From: Shewanella woodyi ATCC 51908
GTDB lineage: Bacteria > Pseudomonadota > Gammaproteobacteria > Enterobacterales > Shewanellaceae
NCBI RefSeq assembly: GCF_000019525.1
Contig: NC_010506.1
Location: 1,116,001-1,180,000 of the forward strand
DNA length: 64,000 nucleotides
Reading direction: 5' to 3'
How positions within the stretch are numbered: position 1 is the first letter of the stretch; the number at the start of each line of letters is the position of its first letter. Position numbers and translations under genes: made by a program. Positions 1 through 8,855 of the stretch are shown here, one piece after another. The notes beneath the pieces were generated by a model that made no database searches, was not told where the DNA came from, and worked only from the letters and a program-made list of their open reading frames with translations.

Positions 1-51
1 AGGCTCATTGACATCTTTAATACTTAACCCTGTGTTGAGATATTCGTCCAT
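1..51 (-). CDS. Partial CDS, N-terminal 17 codons only
   Basis: An ATG at 51 on the minus strand opens a frame that runs off the left edge of the window. It is preceded by an AAGGA ribosome-binding site about 8 nt upstream. It lies 16 bp after the stop codon of the hybrid sensor kinase and in the same orientation, so the two are probably co-transcribed. The visible peptide begins MDEYLNTGLSIKDVNEP. That is too short to assign a family. A response regulator or other output protein for the kinase would be a natural partner, but this is inference from position only. Confidence 0.6.
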   Translation of the reverse strand, partial: MDEYLNTGLSIKDVNEP

Positions 52-67
52 GTGACTTGTTCCTTTA

Positions 68-3000
68 TTAACCTATCTGTTGTGCCAATATTTTCAATTT
101 CTTACTGGCACTGAAGTAATCTACGTCTTGAATCTCCAGTAAAATTGATTCAAGTGCGTCATTGTGGTCCTTGGTTGCACTTGTTGCTTTTAGCATATGA
201 ATGAGTTTTTCTGCGGCTGCATTATCGTCTTCTAATAGTTCATTTAGTTGATGAATGAGTTGTTTTACTCGTTTACTGTCATCCACGTCTGAACTTGTTA
301 TGGTCGAGCTCTCCTCTACTTGTAGCTGCGTTAGCGAAGCTAATGAATGATTGAACTGTGTGAAAAAGAGGGCAAGCTCCTGCTCTATTTTTTCATCCAA
401 CTCCTTGTCGACTGGCACAGCTAAATTGTGCATTAGCTTCTCAAGTGTAGATGCTAGTTCAGATAGTGTGGCTTCGCCTAAGCTAGCTGCAGAGGATTTA
501 ATGGTGTGGAAGAGTCTATGTAAGTAGGTAAAGTTACCTTGAGACTTCTCCTCTCGGATCTCCTGCTCGATATTGCGGTATTCCTTGTAGAATAAATTAA
601 GCATTCTGAGGTAAAGATCCGCTTTATGATTATGACGTTTTAATCCTATCGATGTATCGAATCCTGGAAGCTCTATTGGGAAAGTATCTTCCTTCTCTGT
701 GGAGGTTGGCTCACTGGTTTTATCCTGCTCGCTGAAGGAGAGGTAGCTATCTGGTTCATCAGCATCGAATTGATTGATGCTTGCGCTTGCATCTATCCAG
801 CGGGTAATTGTGCGGTATAGAAGCTGGTGATCTATGGGTTTATTTAAATGGTCGTTCATGCCTGAATCTAAACTTCTCTTATAATCATCAGGAGACGCAT
901 GTGCGGTCATGGCAATGATAGGTAATTGTTTATACTGATTATCTTCCCTAATAATTTGAGTTGCCGTTAAACCATCCATCACTGGCATCTGTACATCCAT
1001 CAGAACCAAGTCGTAATTGGCTTGTTTAATCATGCGAATTGCTTGCTCTCCGTTGGAGGCGGTGGACACCTTGATTCCTACATCCACAAGGAACTCCCTT
1101 GCCACTTCACGATTGAGCGCACTGTCATCAACGACTAAGATGCGGCTGTCACGCAGAACACTGAGATCTAAACTGCCTAATAGGTTGAGCTCTCTGTTGG
1201 TGCTTGTGGGGCGAGGTATCTTCTCCTGGAAGAAGATCTCAGCTAGGCTGTCATGGATCCCTGAGGCATCGACAGGCTTTGAGATTATTTTTTTAATATT
1301 GGCTTGATGGGCATCGGTCTCTACCCTGTCCACATCGTATGCGGTGACCATTAGCATGGCGACAGGCGGCTTGATATTAATATTGTTTTCAATCTTCTTG
1401 GCGGTTTCGACTCCATTGATTGCTGGGATATTCCAATCCAGAAAAACCACATCATAGGGGCTATCACTGCTGGTTGCAGATTCAAGCTCATCAAGTGCGG
1501 CGTAACCATCTGCAACCGTTGTCACCTCAATCCCTAAGGAGGAGAGAATATCGGCGAGCACCTCTCTGGCCATGGCATTGTCATCGACCACTAAGGCCTG
1601 CATCCCTTTTAATTTATTATATGAAGGCCAGCGCTGACTGTTACTGCCATTATTTGGCTTTATCTTGCAGGTAAAATGAAATTGGCTCCCCTTGTTTATC
1701 TCGCTATCGACCCAGATCCTGCCATTCATCAACTCAGTTAATTGGCGACAAATTGCTAGACCCAGTCCTGTTCCACCATATTTTCGGGTGATACTGGAGT
1801 CGATTTGAGTAAATGGAGAGAATAGCTGGTTGAGCCTGTGATGATCGATCCCTATTCCTGTATCAATGATGCTAAAGCGAAGAGTGCTCAACTGACCTTG
1901 TTGTTCTAGCAGCTTAACGCGAATAACCACTTCACCTTTTTCAGTAAACTTGACTGCATTACTGGCCAAGTTAATGAGGATCTGTCCTAGACGTGTCGGA
2001 TCGCCTATCCAATGAAATGGCACCTTTTCGTCGACATCGAGAAGGAGTTCAACTCCTTTACTCTGGGCTTTATAGGCGCTGATATTGGTTACTCGGCGCA
2101 AGACATCCCTTAAATCGAATTGAAACTCATCGAGTGTGAGCTTATTGGCTTCTATTTTTGAGTAATCTAGAACATCATTAATCGTATTTAGCAATACATC
2201 TGAGGAGGAGAGAACTTTCTCCATAAAGTCACGTTGGCGCTTGTCCAAACTGGTTTTTAGCATTAACTGACTTAAGCCAATGATGGCATTCATCGGTGTT
2301 CGAACTTCATGGCTCATATGGGCTAGAAAGTTTGACTTTGCCTTGCTGGCGATTTCGGCTCTCTTGTGAGACTCCACCAGCTCTGAAGTACGCTCAGATA
2401 CTTTTTGCTCAAGAGTGGTACTGTACTCAAAAATTCTACCAGCCATAGACTTAAACACATTGGCCAAGATGCCCATTTCATCTTTTCGATGGCTAGGTAG
2501 TTCCAGATCGCCGCGAGCAACGAGTTGGTAATTTGCCTGTCCTATCTCTGCCGATGCTCGGCCGAACATCTTTAGTGGATTGACGACTTTATTTAGCGTG
2601 ACAAAGTAGAGCATTAACATCTCAACAATCAGAGACAGTAAGCCAATGATGAGTACAAAGTGCGCTGTGGAACGAGCGGCTGTGATCACTAACTTTTTGG
2701 GATATACGGTAACTAGAAGCCAATCTGGTCCATTAATCCGAGCGATCGCCATCCAGGCTTGCTCAGTTTCATCAAAATTAATGAGTACGTTTTCATCTGT
2801 CTGCTGACTTGCGGTGATTATCTTATTTATCATTGATTTGAGGTGAGGGTCGTTTTGGGTGCTGGTGGGCAGTTCATTCGCGCCACTTTTCATGATCTTT
2901 TCATCATTGGGGTGCACGATAATCTGTCCATCGACACTGACCAGAAAGTTGTAGGTGCCTTCTAGCTTGTCATGGATGATCCGGTCAATCACATCGACCA

Positions 3001-3790
3001 GTAAAATGTCATGTCCAATAGTAATTAGGTGCTGGGAGTTCAGATCGACAGGGGTTTCCAAAGAAACCATCCAATCCTTAGCGGTTTTATCAAAATATAG
3101 TCCTGTCCATACTGGGGAGCGTTGGGGATTGTTTTCCTGAGTGGCTATGGTGTACCACTGCTCTTTAGTGATATCTAGTTGGGGTTCTGCGTCCAACCCC
3201 CAAGGTAATTCTGGCCAGTAGAGTAGTGCGACATTTTCAGGCATGGCAACATAGAGACTTTCAAAGCGGTTGGTCCAAGCGGGACCATATTGAGCCAATA
3301 GATGGTAGGAGATATTGACTTTATTTCTGAAAGTTTGATCCTCAATAGGAGCTTGGCTCCCAATATATCCAGTTAGATTTTTAAGCTGATCACCTTGTGC
3401 AGTACTTAATCCATAAAATGCTTCAGCTTGTAATCTAGTGGTGCCATCTTGTTGAGTGATAAAGCGCTGAGTAAATTCGTTGTCAGATACATTTATATTA
3501 CTGTTAAAAGCGTCGATAAAATTATTTTTAAATACTTGATGGTTTTCAGCTGCGAGCTCGAATATTAAACTTTCTTTATCGCTACGCTCTTTAATATACT
3601 TTTCAAGTGTTTCAACAACTTGAGTCTCATATATTGTTGTTATGTGCCAGTAAGTTGCTCCTGCGACTAATATCACGATAAAAGTAAGGCGGATCGCCAT
3701 CTGTAATAACATTGAGGTTGTCAGACGATCTTTGAATTTTATGGCATCAAAATCGGAAACTAATTCCATTGTTTTCATGCGTCCCTGCAT
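68..3790 (-). CDS. Hybrid sensor histidine kinase (Cache-like sensor, HAMP, HisKA, HATPase, two REC, HPt)
   Basis: This 1240-residue inner-membrane protein carries a complete multistep phosphorelay. A transmembrane helix near residues 30-50 is followed by a ~320-residue periplasmic region of dCache type, a second helix near 375-395 and a HAMP linker. The HisKA domain has the phospho-acceptor His near residue 494 in MSHEVRTP. The ATPase domain shows the N box (LINLASNAVKFT), DTGIGI and GGTGLGLAI. Receiver domain 1 has its Asp near 785 (VFLDWN) and receiver 2 near 932 (LMDVQMP). An HPt domain follows with its His near 1095 (FHTIKSS). This BarA/ArcB-like layout passes phosphate His-Asp-His to a separate regulator. 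The ligand of the periplasmic domain is unknown. The ATG start is preceded by AAGGGAT. Confidence 0.95.
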   Translation of the reverse strand: MQGRMKTMELVSDFDAIKFKDRLTTSMLLQMAIRLTFIVILVAGATYWHITTIYETQVVETLEKYIKERSDKESLIFELAAENHQVFKNNFIDAFNSNINVSDNEFTQRFITQQDGTTRLQAEAFYGLSTAQGDQLKNLTGYIGSQAPIEDQTFRNKVNISYHLLAQYGPAWTNRFESLYVAMPENVALLYWPELPWGLDAEPQLDITKEQWYTIATQENNPQRSPVWTGLYFDKTAKDWMVSLETPVDLNSQHLITIGHDILLVDVIDRIIHDKLEGTYNFLVSVDGQIIVHPNDEKIMKSGANELPTSTQNDPHLKSMINKIITASQQTDENVLINFDETEQAWMAIARINGPDWLLVTVYPKKLVITAARSTAHFVLIIGLLSLIVEMLMLYFVTLNKVVNPLKMFGRASAEIGQANYQLVARGDLELPSHRKDEMGILANVFKSMAGRIFEYSTTLEQKVSERTSELVESHKRAEIASKAKSNFLAHMSHEVRTPMNAIIGLSQLMLKTSLDKRQRDFMEKVLSSSDVLLNTINDVLDYSKIEANKLTLDEFQFDLRDVLRRVTNISAYKAQSKGVELLLDVDEKVPFHWIGDPTRLGQILINLASNAVKFTEKGEVVIRVKLLEQQGQLSTLRFSIIDTGIGIDHHRLNQLFSPFTQIDSSITRKYGGTGLGLAICRQLTELMNGRIWVDSEINKGSQFHFTCKIKPNNGSNSQRWPSYNKLKGMQALVVDDNAMAREVLADILSSLGIEVTTVADGYAALDELESATSSDSPYDVVFLDWNIPAINGVETAKKIENNINIKPPVAMLMVTAYDVDRVETDAHQANIKKIISKPVDASGIHDSLAEIFFQEKIPRPTSTNRELNLLGSLDLSVLRDSRILVVDDSALNREVAREFLVDVGIKVSTASNGEQAIRMIKQANYDLVLMDVQMPVMDGLTATQIIREDNQYKQLPIIAMTAHASPDDYKRSLDSGMNDHLNKPIDHQLLYRTITRWIDASASINQFDADEPDSYLSFSEQDKTSEPTSTEKEDTFPIELPGFDTSIGLKRHNHKADLYLRMLNLFYKEYRNIEQEIREEKSQGNFTYLHRLFHTIKSSAASLGEATLSELASTLEKLMHNLAVPVDKELDEKIEQELALFFTQFNHSLASLTQLQVEESSTITSSDVDDSKRVKQLIHQLNELLEDDNAAAEKLIHMLKATSATKDHNDALESILLEIQDVDYFSASKKLKILAQQIG

Positions 3791-4119
3791 AATTATCCCT
3801 TAGTAATATTAACTAACCTTAAATTTGATAAATGTATCTTGTTCTATTTTTCTGTAAGGCAAGTTTAGTTTAAGAGGCTGCTATTTCAAGTAGATATAAA
3901 TAATTATATCTTTGTTGATAATCGGTTTTGTTCTTTATGCTTAATTTACGTAAGCCGTGATATTGGCCTTATAAAAATCAATTAAAATGAGCTGCTTTAT
4001 GAGGGGAGAGCGTAAAGAGTGTTAATGCTAAGAGGGGGAATAACGCTTGGGAGAGTGTATTGAGTGATAATATATGGGAGGTACGCTTAGTGGTCCTCCC
4101 TTAAGGTTTCATCTGGGTA
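3791..4119. other. Intergenic region upstream of the hybrid kinase gene
   Basis: This 329-bp AT-rich stretch contains no convincing coding sequence. It separates two minus-strand genes, so it should hold the promoter of the kinase gene and the end of the upstream transcript. A GGGAGG/CCTCCC inverted repeat at 4076-4100 could form a hairpin just after the DUF2541-like gene. It is not followed by a clear T tract on that strand, so its role as a terminator is uncertain. Confidence 0.5.
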
Positions 4120-4506
4120 TTAGTCTTTGCGACCAAGTACTTTAACGCCAGCTCTAGAACCGTCTGAATTACCAAAGACCTCTAACTTTTTAACACAGCG
4201 CTTATAACCGAATCCGCGCCATTGTGTTTCTTGATCTTTTTTCAGATCGCGATAGAAGCTGATGGTTTTCGTGCTGCCGTTGTTGAAGGTGACAATAATC
4301 TTTTCAAGGTTCAGGTTGCGCTCGGCTCTGACCTTTAATGCATCTGCTTTACGGCAGATAAGTAATGGGATTTTTGCGCCGTGATCACCCGCACCCAATA
4401 AAATAGTACGACCTAAAGTGATCTGATCATCAGCTTGAGCTAGGCAAGCTGTGACAAGTAAGCTAGTGGTCACTAAAAGCTTAGCTACCAGTTGTTTTAT
4501 GTTCAT
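4120..4506 (-). CDS. Small secreted protein, DUF2541 (YaaI-like) family
   Basis: This 128-residue protein has a clear Sec signal peptide (MNIKQLVAKLL...CLAQADD) and a mature part of about 103 residues. The mature domain contains two Cys residues (LLICRKAD and YKRCVKKLE) and an alternation of short beta-like segments, which resembles the DUF2541/YaaI family of periplasmic proteins. The function of that family is not established. The gene stands alone, with the kinase gene downstream in the same orientation after 329 bp. The family call is from recognition of sequence style and remains to be confirmed by a profile search. Confidence 0.7.
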   Translation of the reverse strand: MNIKQLVAKLLVTTSLLVTACLAQADDQITLGRTILLGAGDHGAKIPLLICRKADALKVRAERNLNLEKIIVTFNNGSTKTISFYRDLKKDQETQWRGFGYKRCVKKLEVFGNSDGSRAGVKVLGRKD

Positions 4507-4768
4507 AATTAATACTAGTGAGTCAAAAGGGCGGCTACACTAGCCGCAAGCTCAAGACTGCGCTATCAAATGGTAACAATTATTCGATCCAGATATCATT
4601 TTATCTCTATTAAGTGCTGTTAAAAGCCGCAATAGCGGCGCTTTATGTGAGTTTTAGCTAAGGATGCAACATATATTCCCGTTCTCTAGCTATGGGTGGC
4701 CGGCTTCTAGCTTTCTTGGTGGTTTTGGATACAATAAAGGCAGTATTTATAGAGCTGAGAGTGTCTAA

Positions 4769-5137
4769 ATGAAGCGAGCTAAAATATTGATAATTGATGA
4801 TGACCCCGTTTGTACTGGGTTATTGCTTGCTGTGTTAGGTGATGATCATCAAGTTTTTACAGCTAACTCTGGTGATGGTGGAATAGATATTATTGATACC
4901 CAAACACCTGATCTTATCTTGCTCGATATCACCATGCCCCATGTTAACGGCTATCAAGTGTTAAAACACCTTAAGGCCGATCCCAGTAAAGCTGATATAG
5001 CAGTGATAGTGATCAGTAGTTTAGTTGAAACATCTGACAAAGATTTTGCATTAAAGTTAGGTGCTGATGATTATATGACTAAGCCCGTTTTACCTGCCGT
5101 TCTGCAAAATAAGGTAGAGATGTTTCTACAAAGATAA
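4769..5137 (+). CDS. Single-domain response regulator (REC only)
   Basis: This 122-residue protein is one CheY-like receiver domain with no output domain. The acidic pair is in IIDDDP, the phospho-acceptor Asp is in LILLDITMP near residue 52, the conserved Ser lies in VIVISSL and the Lys in MTKPV. Such stand-alone receivers act as phosphorelay shuttles or bind a partner protein. It is divergent from, and about 1 kb away from, the hybrid kinase, which has its own HPt domain and could in principle phosphorylate it. That pairing is only suggested by proximity. Confidence 0.92.
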   Translation: MKRAKILIIDDDPVCTGLLLAVLGDDHQVFTANSGDGGIDIIDTQTPDLILLDITMPHVNGYQVLKHLKADPSKADIAVIVISSLVETSDKDFALKLGADDYMTKPVLPAVLQNKVEMFLQR

Positions 5138-5284
5138 ACTGTTCCCTCTCTTACTCTTCAGCGCTCCTCAGCCTTTTTCTAAAGGGCTCTTGCTCATCCC
5201 ACATTAACTAAGATTAAAAGTCGCTGTTAGCTTATGTTGATATAATCGCACTAACGTTACTTCTTAACTTAAAGAGATGAAATC

Positions 5285-5800
5285 ATGCAGTTTAAACGCC
5301 TTGTCGTACCCGCTCTATTTACGTTTGGTTTGGGAGGCTGTGGCTATTTTGATGGCGATGAAAAACAGCAGTTAGAGCAAGCTTGGTTAGCCCAAAATGC
5401 GCAGTTACAGCAAGTGATTGAACAGATCCGCAGTCAAGGCATTGAAGCGGTAGCAAACGGTGCCGAAGTGGGCAGTGTTGCCGCTTGTGTTGCCAGTAAA
5501 CTGGAGATGGATCCCCTTGGTGAGCTGGTTAATGTAGAGGGCGCTTTAGTCGAGTCAGCCAAGATTGCAGAGCTTCTTAGTGAACTAGAAGGTTTAATGG
5601 AGCAAGATTTTAGTCTAGAAAATATCTCTGGTCTTTTACAAAAAGGTGCCGATGCGGCGGCTTATGCAAAACAGATCATTGCAGCTCAAGGATTAGAGAG
5701 AGGGCTGGAACATCTACAGCAGATGGCTGATTCGAGTCGAGAGTTTGCCAGCGAAGATTTAGGTGCTCACTTTCAACAGCTATTGAGTGAGTGTCAGTAA
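5285..5800 (+). CDS. Predicted lipoprotein of unknown function
   Basis: This 171-residue protein has a lipoprotein signal peptide with lipobox LGGC (Cys near residue 19). The mature part is mainly helical and rich in Gln, Glu, Ala and Leu, so coiled-coil segments are likely. A second pair of Cys residues (VAACVAS and the C-terminal LLSECQ) could form a disulfide. The start ATG has an AAAGAGATGAA ribosome-binding region. No domain is recognised. It is likely anchored to the outer membrane because the residue after Cys is Gly rather than Asp. Confidence 0.75.
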   Translation: MQFKRLVVPALFTFGLGGCGYFDGDEKQQLEQAWLAQNAQLQQVIEQIRSQGIEAVANGAEVGSVAACVASKLEMDPLGELVNVEGALVESAKIAELLSELEGLMEQDFSLENISGLLQKGADAAAYAKQIIAAQGLERGLEHLQQMADSSREFASEDLGAHFQQLLSECQ

Positions 5801-5949
5801 TCACTGTGAGTATAGATAAGCTACCGACTCACAGTGGCTTTTGGCAAACTTATTCAAGGGGAAGGAGTGATGCAGAGGTATTCCCTGTTCTTTCTTCAGT
5901 GGCAAGGTTACCATAGTGTTAATGACTGAGTTGAGATAGAGGGAAATGG

Positions 5950-6687
5950 ATGGGAGCATTGCTTTGCAATAGGGTGGCGGCGCAGCGCTTTCAGCGAGGG
6001 TTATCTGGGCTGAAGGTTTTGCTGATTATTCTGATCACGATTCTCCTCACCATGGGGATAACTATTTTTATTATTCGTACCTATGTTTTTCCCTCTGAAT
6101 TAACACCTGTAGTGCTAAATGCTAAAGAGGAGTCGAAGTTAGACAAAAAGCTGAGTCAGCTTGGTTGGCAAGCCGATACTAGTTCTACATCGAAAGCGAG
6201 TTCGAATGGACAAGGAAGCAAGGAGAGCATTGCTAAGGAGAGAGTATCTGAAGTCGATGAGTTAATGCCTGAGCCATATCGAGAGTTAGATGGTGATCGT
6301 CAGGTGACCTTTAGTGAAAAGGAGGTCAACGCCATGATAGGAAATAATCCAGACTTCGCCCGTCGTGTCGCTATTGATTTCTCCGATGAACTTGCCAGCG
6401 CTAAGATTTTAGTCCCAATTCCTGAAGATTTCCCCATCATGCCTGGTCAGATACTGAGGGTTAATGCCGGTATCGATATCCACCTCGATGATACACGTCG
6501 ACCAGTTGTTGCCTTAGTTGGGGTCAGCTTAATGGGTGTCCCTATTCCTAACGCTTGGCTTGGGAATATGAAAAATGTGAATCTAGTGGGGGAGTTCGGT
6601 GATAGTGGCTTTTGGAACAGTTTTGCCGACGGCGTGGAAGATCTTCAAGTGCGCGATGGAGAGCTGTATATCAAGCTACGGAAGTAA
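5950..6687 (+). CDS. Membrane-anchored periplasmic protein of unknown function
   Basis: This protein of up to 245 residues has a single N-terminal transmembrane helix (GLKVLLIILITILLTMGITI, about residues 22-42), a polar Ser/Lys-rich linker (about 60-100) and a C-terminal domain of about 140 residues. The C-terminal part contains VTFSEKEVNAMIG and a C-terminal LQVRDGELYIKLRK. That pattern is typical of proteins that end in a small beta domain. The true start may lie downstream, for example a GTG at 5974, because the first 15 residues look unlike a normal N terminus. No known function is recognised. Confidence 0.75.
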   Translation: MGALLCNRVAAQRFQRGLSGLKVLLIILITILLTMGITIFIIRTYVFPSELTPVVLNAKEESKLDKKLSQLGWQADTSSTSKASSNGQGSKESIAKERVSEVDELMPEPYRELDGDRQVTFSEKEVNAMIGNNPDFARRVAIDFSDELASAKILVPIPEDFPIMPGQILRVNAGIDIHLDDTRRPVVALVGVSLMGVPIPNAWLGNMKNVNLVGEFGDSGFWNSFADGVEDLQVRDGELYIKLRK

Positions 6688-6740
6688 TACCAGTTGATAT
6701 CATTATAGCGCCCACTTACTATGCAGATCTCAAGCATAAA

Positions 6741-6776
6741 CGCTAAAACAGATAGCAAGATTTATCTGTTTTAGCG
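6741..6776. terminator. Perfect 14-bp inverted repeat between convergent genes
   Basis: The arms at 6741-6754 and 6763-6776 are perfectly complementary and enclose an 8-nt loop. The hairpin sits between the 3' ends of a plus-strand gene and the minus-strand DUF465 gene. It can therefore serve as a bidirectional terminator, although neither side has a long T tract. Confidence 0.6.
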
Positions 6777-6793
6777 GATTCTATATACTCTTA

Positions 6794-7039
6794 TTATCTG
6801 TTATCAAGCGCTAAACATTGATACAGAGAGTCTTTTAACACAGCTCTATCATGCTTTAGTTGATGCATGGCCTCGTCATCGATGGGAGCCCCATTGAGTT
6901 CAAGTTCCCTGATCTCTTTATCGAGTGCATTGTATTGTTTAACACTATTTGCAAAAGTGTCACTGCTTTGAATAAGTTTCGCAATGGCATCTTTATACTC
7001 GGGAAACTCGTGGATAAGAGAGTGATCTTCACCTAACAT
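6794..7039 (-). CDS. DUF465 (YdcH-like) small protein
   Basis: This 81-residue, highly charged, helical protein matches the DUF465/YdcH family: an N-terminal HSLIHEFPEYKDAIAKL segment, a central heptad-like stretch and a second helix with LKHDRAVLKDSLYQCL. Family members are short helical-hairpin proteins of unknown function. The ATG start lies 7 nt after an AAGGGGA ribosome-binding site. It is monocistronic as far as can be seen. Confidence 0.85.
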   Translation of the reverse strand: MLGEDHSLIHEFPEYKDAIAKLIQSSDTFANSVKQYNALDKEIRELELNGAPIDDEAMHQLKHDRAVLKDSLYQCLALDNR

Positions 7040-7169
7040 AAAATCCCCTTAAAACTAGTTAAGAAATAACGAAATTAACCGCACAACCCATGCTAACCCC
7101 AAATCCTTTAAGCTTCAAATTTAAACAGATGGGTATAGAGTTATTCTAGTCGCTATATCGTTTTAGGTT

Positions 7170-7535
7170 TTAAATTTTAGGGGGGTGCATAGATTCAATT
7201 TTATTTTCGCCGCATTGATAGGCGTTAGCCATCATAGTAACGGAGCCTGTAAAGCCTAATGGGCGATAGAGGTAGATAGTATCAGCCCCCAATTTTGCGG
7301 CTTTTATGCGCATCTCATTGAGTGTTCCCCAGACCATATCTCTATCCGCATGAAGCCAGTAATCGTAAAAGTGTCCTTGAGAACCAATTACAGTACCTTT
7401 ATGTTCACATTGGCTGATTGTTTCTGGGTCATCCCAAAGTACCTTTACTTGGTTGGAGTGATCGGTTGGAAAGGTAATACAACCGCTTAAACTTATTGAG
7501 ATGATTAAGCCTGCTGCAATAGAGAGGAGTTTCAT
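7170..7535 (-). CDS. DUF4156-like lipoprotein
   Basis: The protein begins MKLLSIAAGLIISISLSGC and has a lipobox at LSGC near residue 19, so the ATG at 7535 is preferred. The same frame is open to 7571 but would add 12 residues before the signal peptide. The mature domain carries Cys in ISQCEHKG and AYQCGENK, and the segment MRIKAAKLGADTIYL is typical of small DUF4156 lipoproteins. Their function is unknown. The gene is convergent with nothing close by, and neither candidate start has a strong Shine-Dalgarno sequence. Confidence 0.75.
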   Translation of the reverse strand: MKLLSIAAGLIISISLSGCITFPTDHSNQVKVLWDDPETISQCEHKGTVIGSQGHFYDYWLHADRDMVWGTLNEMRIKAAKLGADTIYLYRPLGFTGSVTMMANAYQCGENKIESMHPPKI

Positions 7536-7948
7536 GCTGAGTTGAGTCGCTAAAATAAAAAAGTCGCTCATACTAATTTAAAAAGTATTTCTGGGTAAGC
7601 TTCTCTCGCAGACTTTGAGAACTAGGCGACATAATCATCAAAAATGGATTAGTAAATTAAGCTATCAGCTATTCTAAAAATAAATTAATCTGCGTTTAAT
7701 CTTCTTAGTTAATGATTTTATCTTTATGTTTTAAAAGGATTTAATTTCAAGTTGTTTTGGTTTTTTAGATTGTTTGTTGAAAATCAATGGGTTTGATAAA
7801 CAGTAGGGATTAACACATATTGCGGAAACAAAATATTGGTGGTGTAATCGTGCCACTATTAATTTTGGAGGTAACAAACCTAAATGGACGGCCCTGGTAG
7901 TCGACTTTACTTTTTAACTGGTTCCTTGTTCGAGGAGCTACTCCTACT
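7536..7948. other. AT-rich divergent intergenic region
   Basis: This stretch separates the minus-strand lipoprotein from the plus-strand TerC-like gene and should contain both promoters. It is strongly AT-rich between about 7580 and 7800. I examined the TerC side for the conserved blocks of the yybP-ykoY manganese riboswitch, which often precedes terC homologues, and did not find a convincing match. A CGAGGAG ribosome-binding site lies just before the TerC-like start. Confidence 0.4.
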
Positions 7949-8689
7949 ATGTTAGAACTCTTCCTATTACCTGAAACCTGGGTTATTTTTGCTACCTTGT
8001 TTGCTTTAGAGGTGGTACTCGGTGTCGATAATGTGGTGTTTATCTCGGTTCTTTGTGAACGCTTACCCAAAGAGCAGAGAAAGCTGGCTCGAAATCTTGG
8101 GATCAGCTTAGCCGTTGTTGCCCGTATAGGTTTAGTGTTTTCAATTGCATGGATTATGTCACTAACTAAGCCCCTTATTGGGCTGGGAGAGGTGTCGTTT
8201 ACCGGCAGTGATCTTATTATGATCTTCGGTGGTTTCTTCCTGTTGGCAAAGAGTTTGAAAGAGCTCTGGTCTTGGTTAACTGAATCGGAAACCAATCATT
8301 CGACCTACGCTCGAACTGGACTCATGGTGGTGTTACTGCAGATTGTAGCGGTCGATGCGGTTTTCTCCATGGATTCGGTGATCACTGCGGTGGGACTAAC
8401 AAGTGAAGTTCCCATTATGGTTGCTGCGATACTGTCATCGGCGGTAGTGATGATTTTAGTGGCGGGCAGAATTAATAATTTGATAACCGATCACCCAGGA
8501 TTTAAAACCTTAGCACTGCTATTTTTAGTCCTATTGGGTGGTTTATTAATGGCTGAAGGTTTTGATATTCACGTTAATAAAGGCTATGTCTATTTTGCCA
8601 TGGCATTTGGTTTAATCATTGAACTTTGTCATCTTCAATTAAAGAGAAAACAGCGGTTAACAGTTAAGGGGTTAGCGCCTCAATTGTAA
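7949..8689 (+). CDS. TerC-family integral membrane protein (YgdQ/YoaE-like)
   Basis: This 246-residue protein has about seven hydrophobic segments and the TerC-family signatures FALEVVLGVDNVVFI (near residues 19-33) and AVDAVFSMDSVITAVG (near 130-145). The acidic residues in these motifs sit inside membrane helices and are thought to handle metal ions. TerC relatives are linked to Mn2+ export and to metal loading of exported enzymes. The length fits the short YgdQ/YoaE group without C-terminal CBS or CorC domains. It is followed by a strong terminator, so it is probably monocistronic. Confidence 0.9.
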   Translation: MLELFLLPETWVIFATLFALEVVLGVDNVVFISVLCERLPKEQRKLARNLGISLAVVARIGLVFSIAWIMSLTKPLIGLGEVSFTGSDLIMIFGGFFLLAKSLKELWSWLTESETNHSTYARTGLMVVLLQIVAVDAVFSMDSVITAVGLTSEVPIMVAAILSSAVVMILVAGRINNLITDHPGFKTLALLFLVLLGGLLMAEGFDIHVNKGYVYFAMAFGLIIELCHLQLKRKQRLTVKGLAPQL

Positions 8690-8728
8690 TTATCTTCTCT
8701 ATCTAATTAAATCTCATAAAGAGAACAG

Positions 8729-8759
8729 AGGCTTATGCAGTGATGCATAAGCCTTTTTA
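8729..8759 (+). terminator. Rho-independent terminator after the TerC-like gene
   Basis: An 11-bp perfect stem (AGGCTTATGCA with its complement) closes a GTGA loop and is followed by five T residues. It lies 40 bp after the stop codon at 8689. Confidence 0.9.
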
Positions 8760-8855
8760 TTTATTACTATTAAGGTTAAGTGTAATCGCATGTAATATTA
8801 ATTGTCGTCTGACAGGGTTAATGTTTTATACCTCTTTATTTATAAGGAATATAAA

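Noticed and set aside
7800..7948. yybP-ykoY manganese riboswitch before the TerC-like gene
   Set aside because: Some terC homologues have it, but the conserved sequence blocks could not be matched here by eye.
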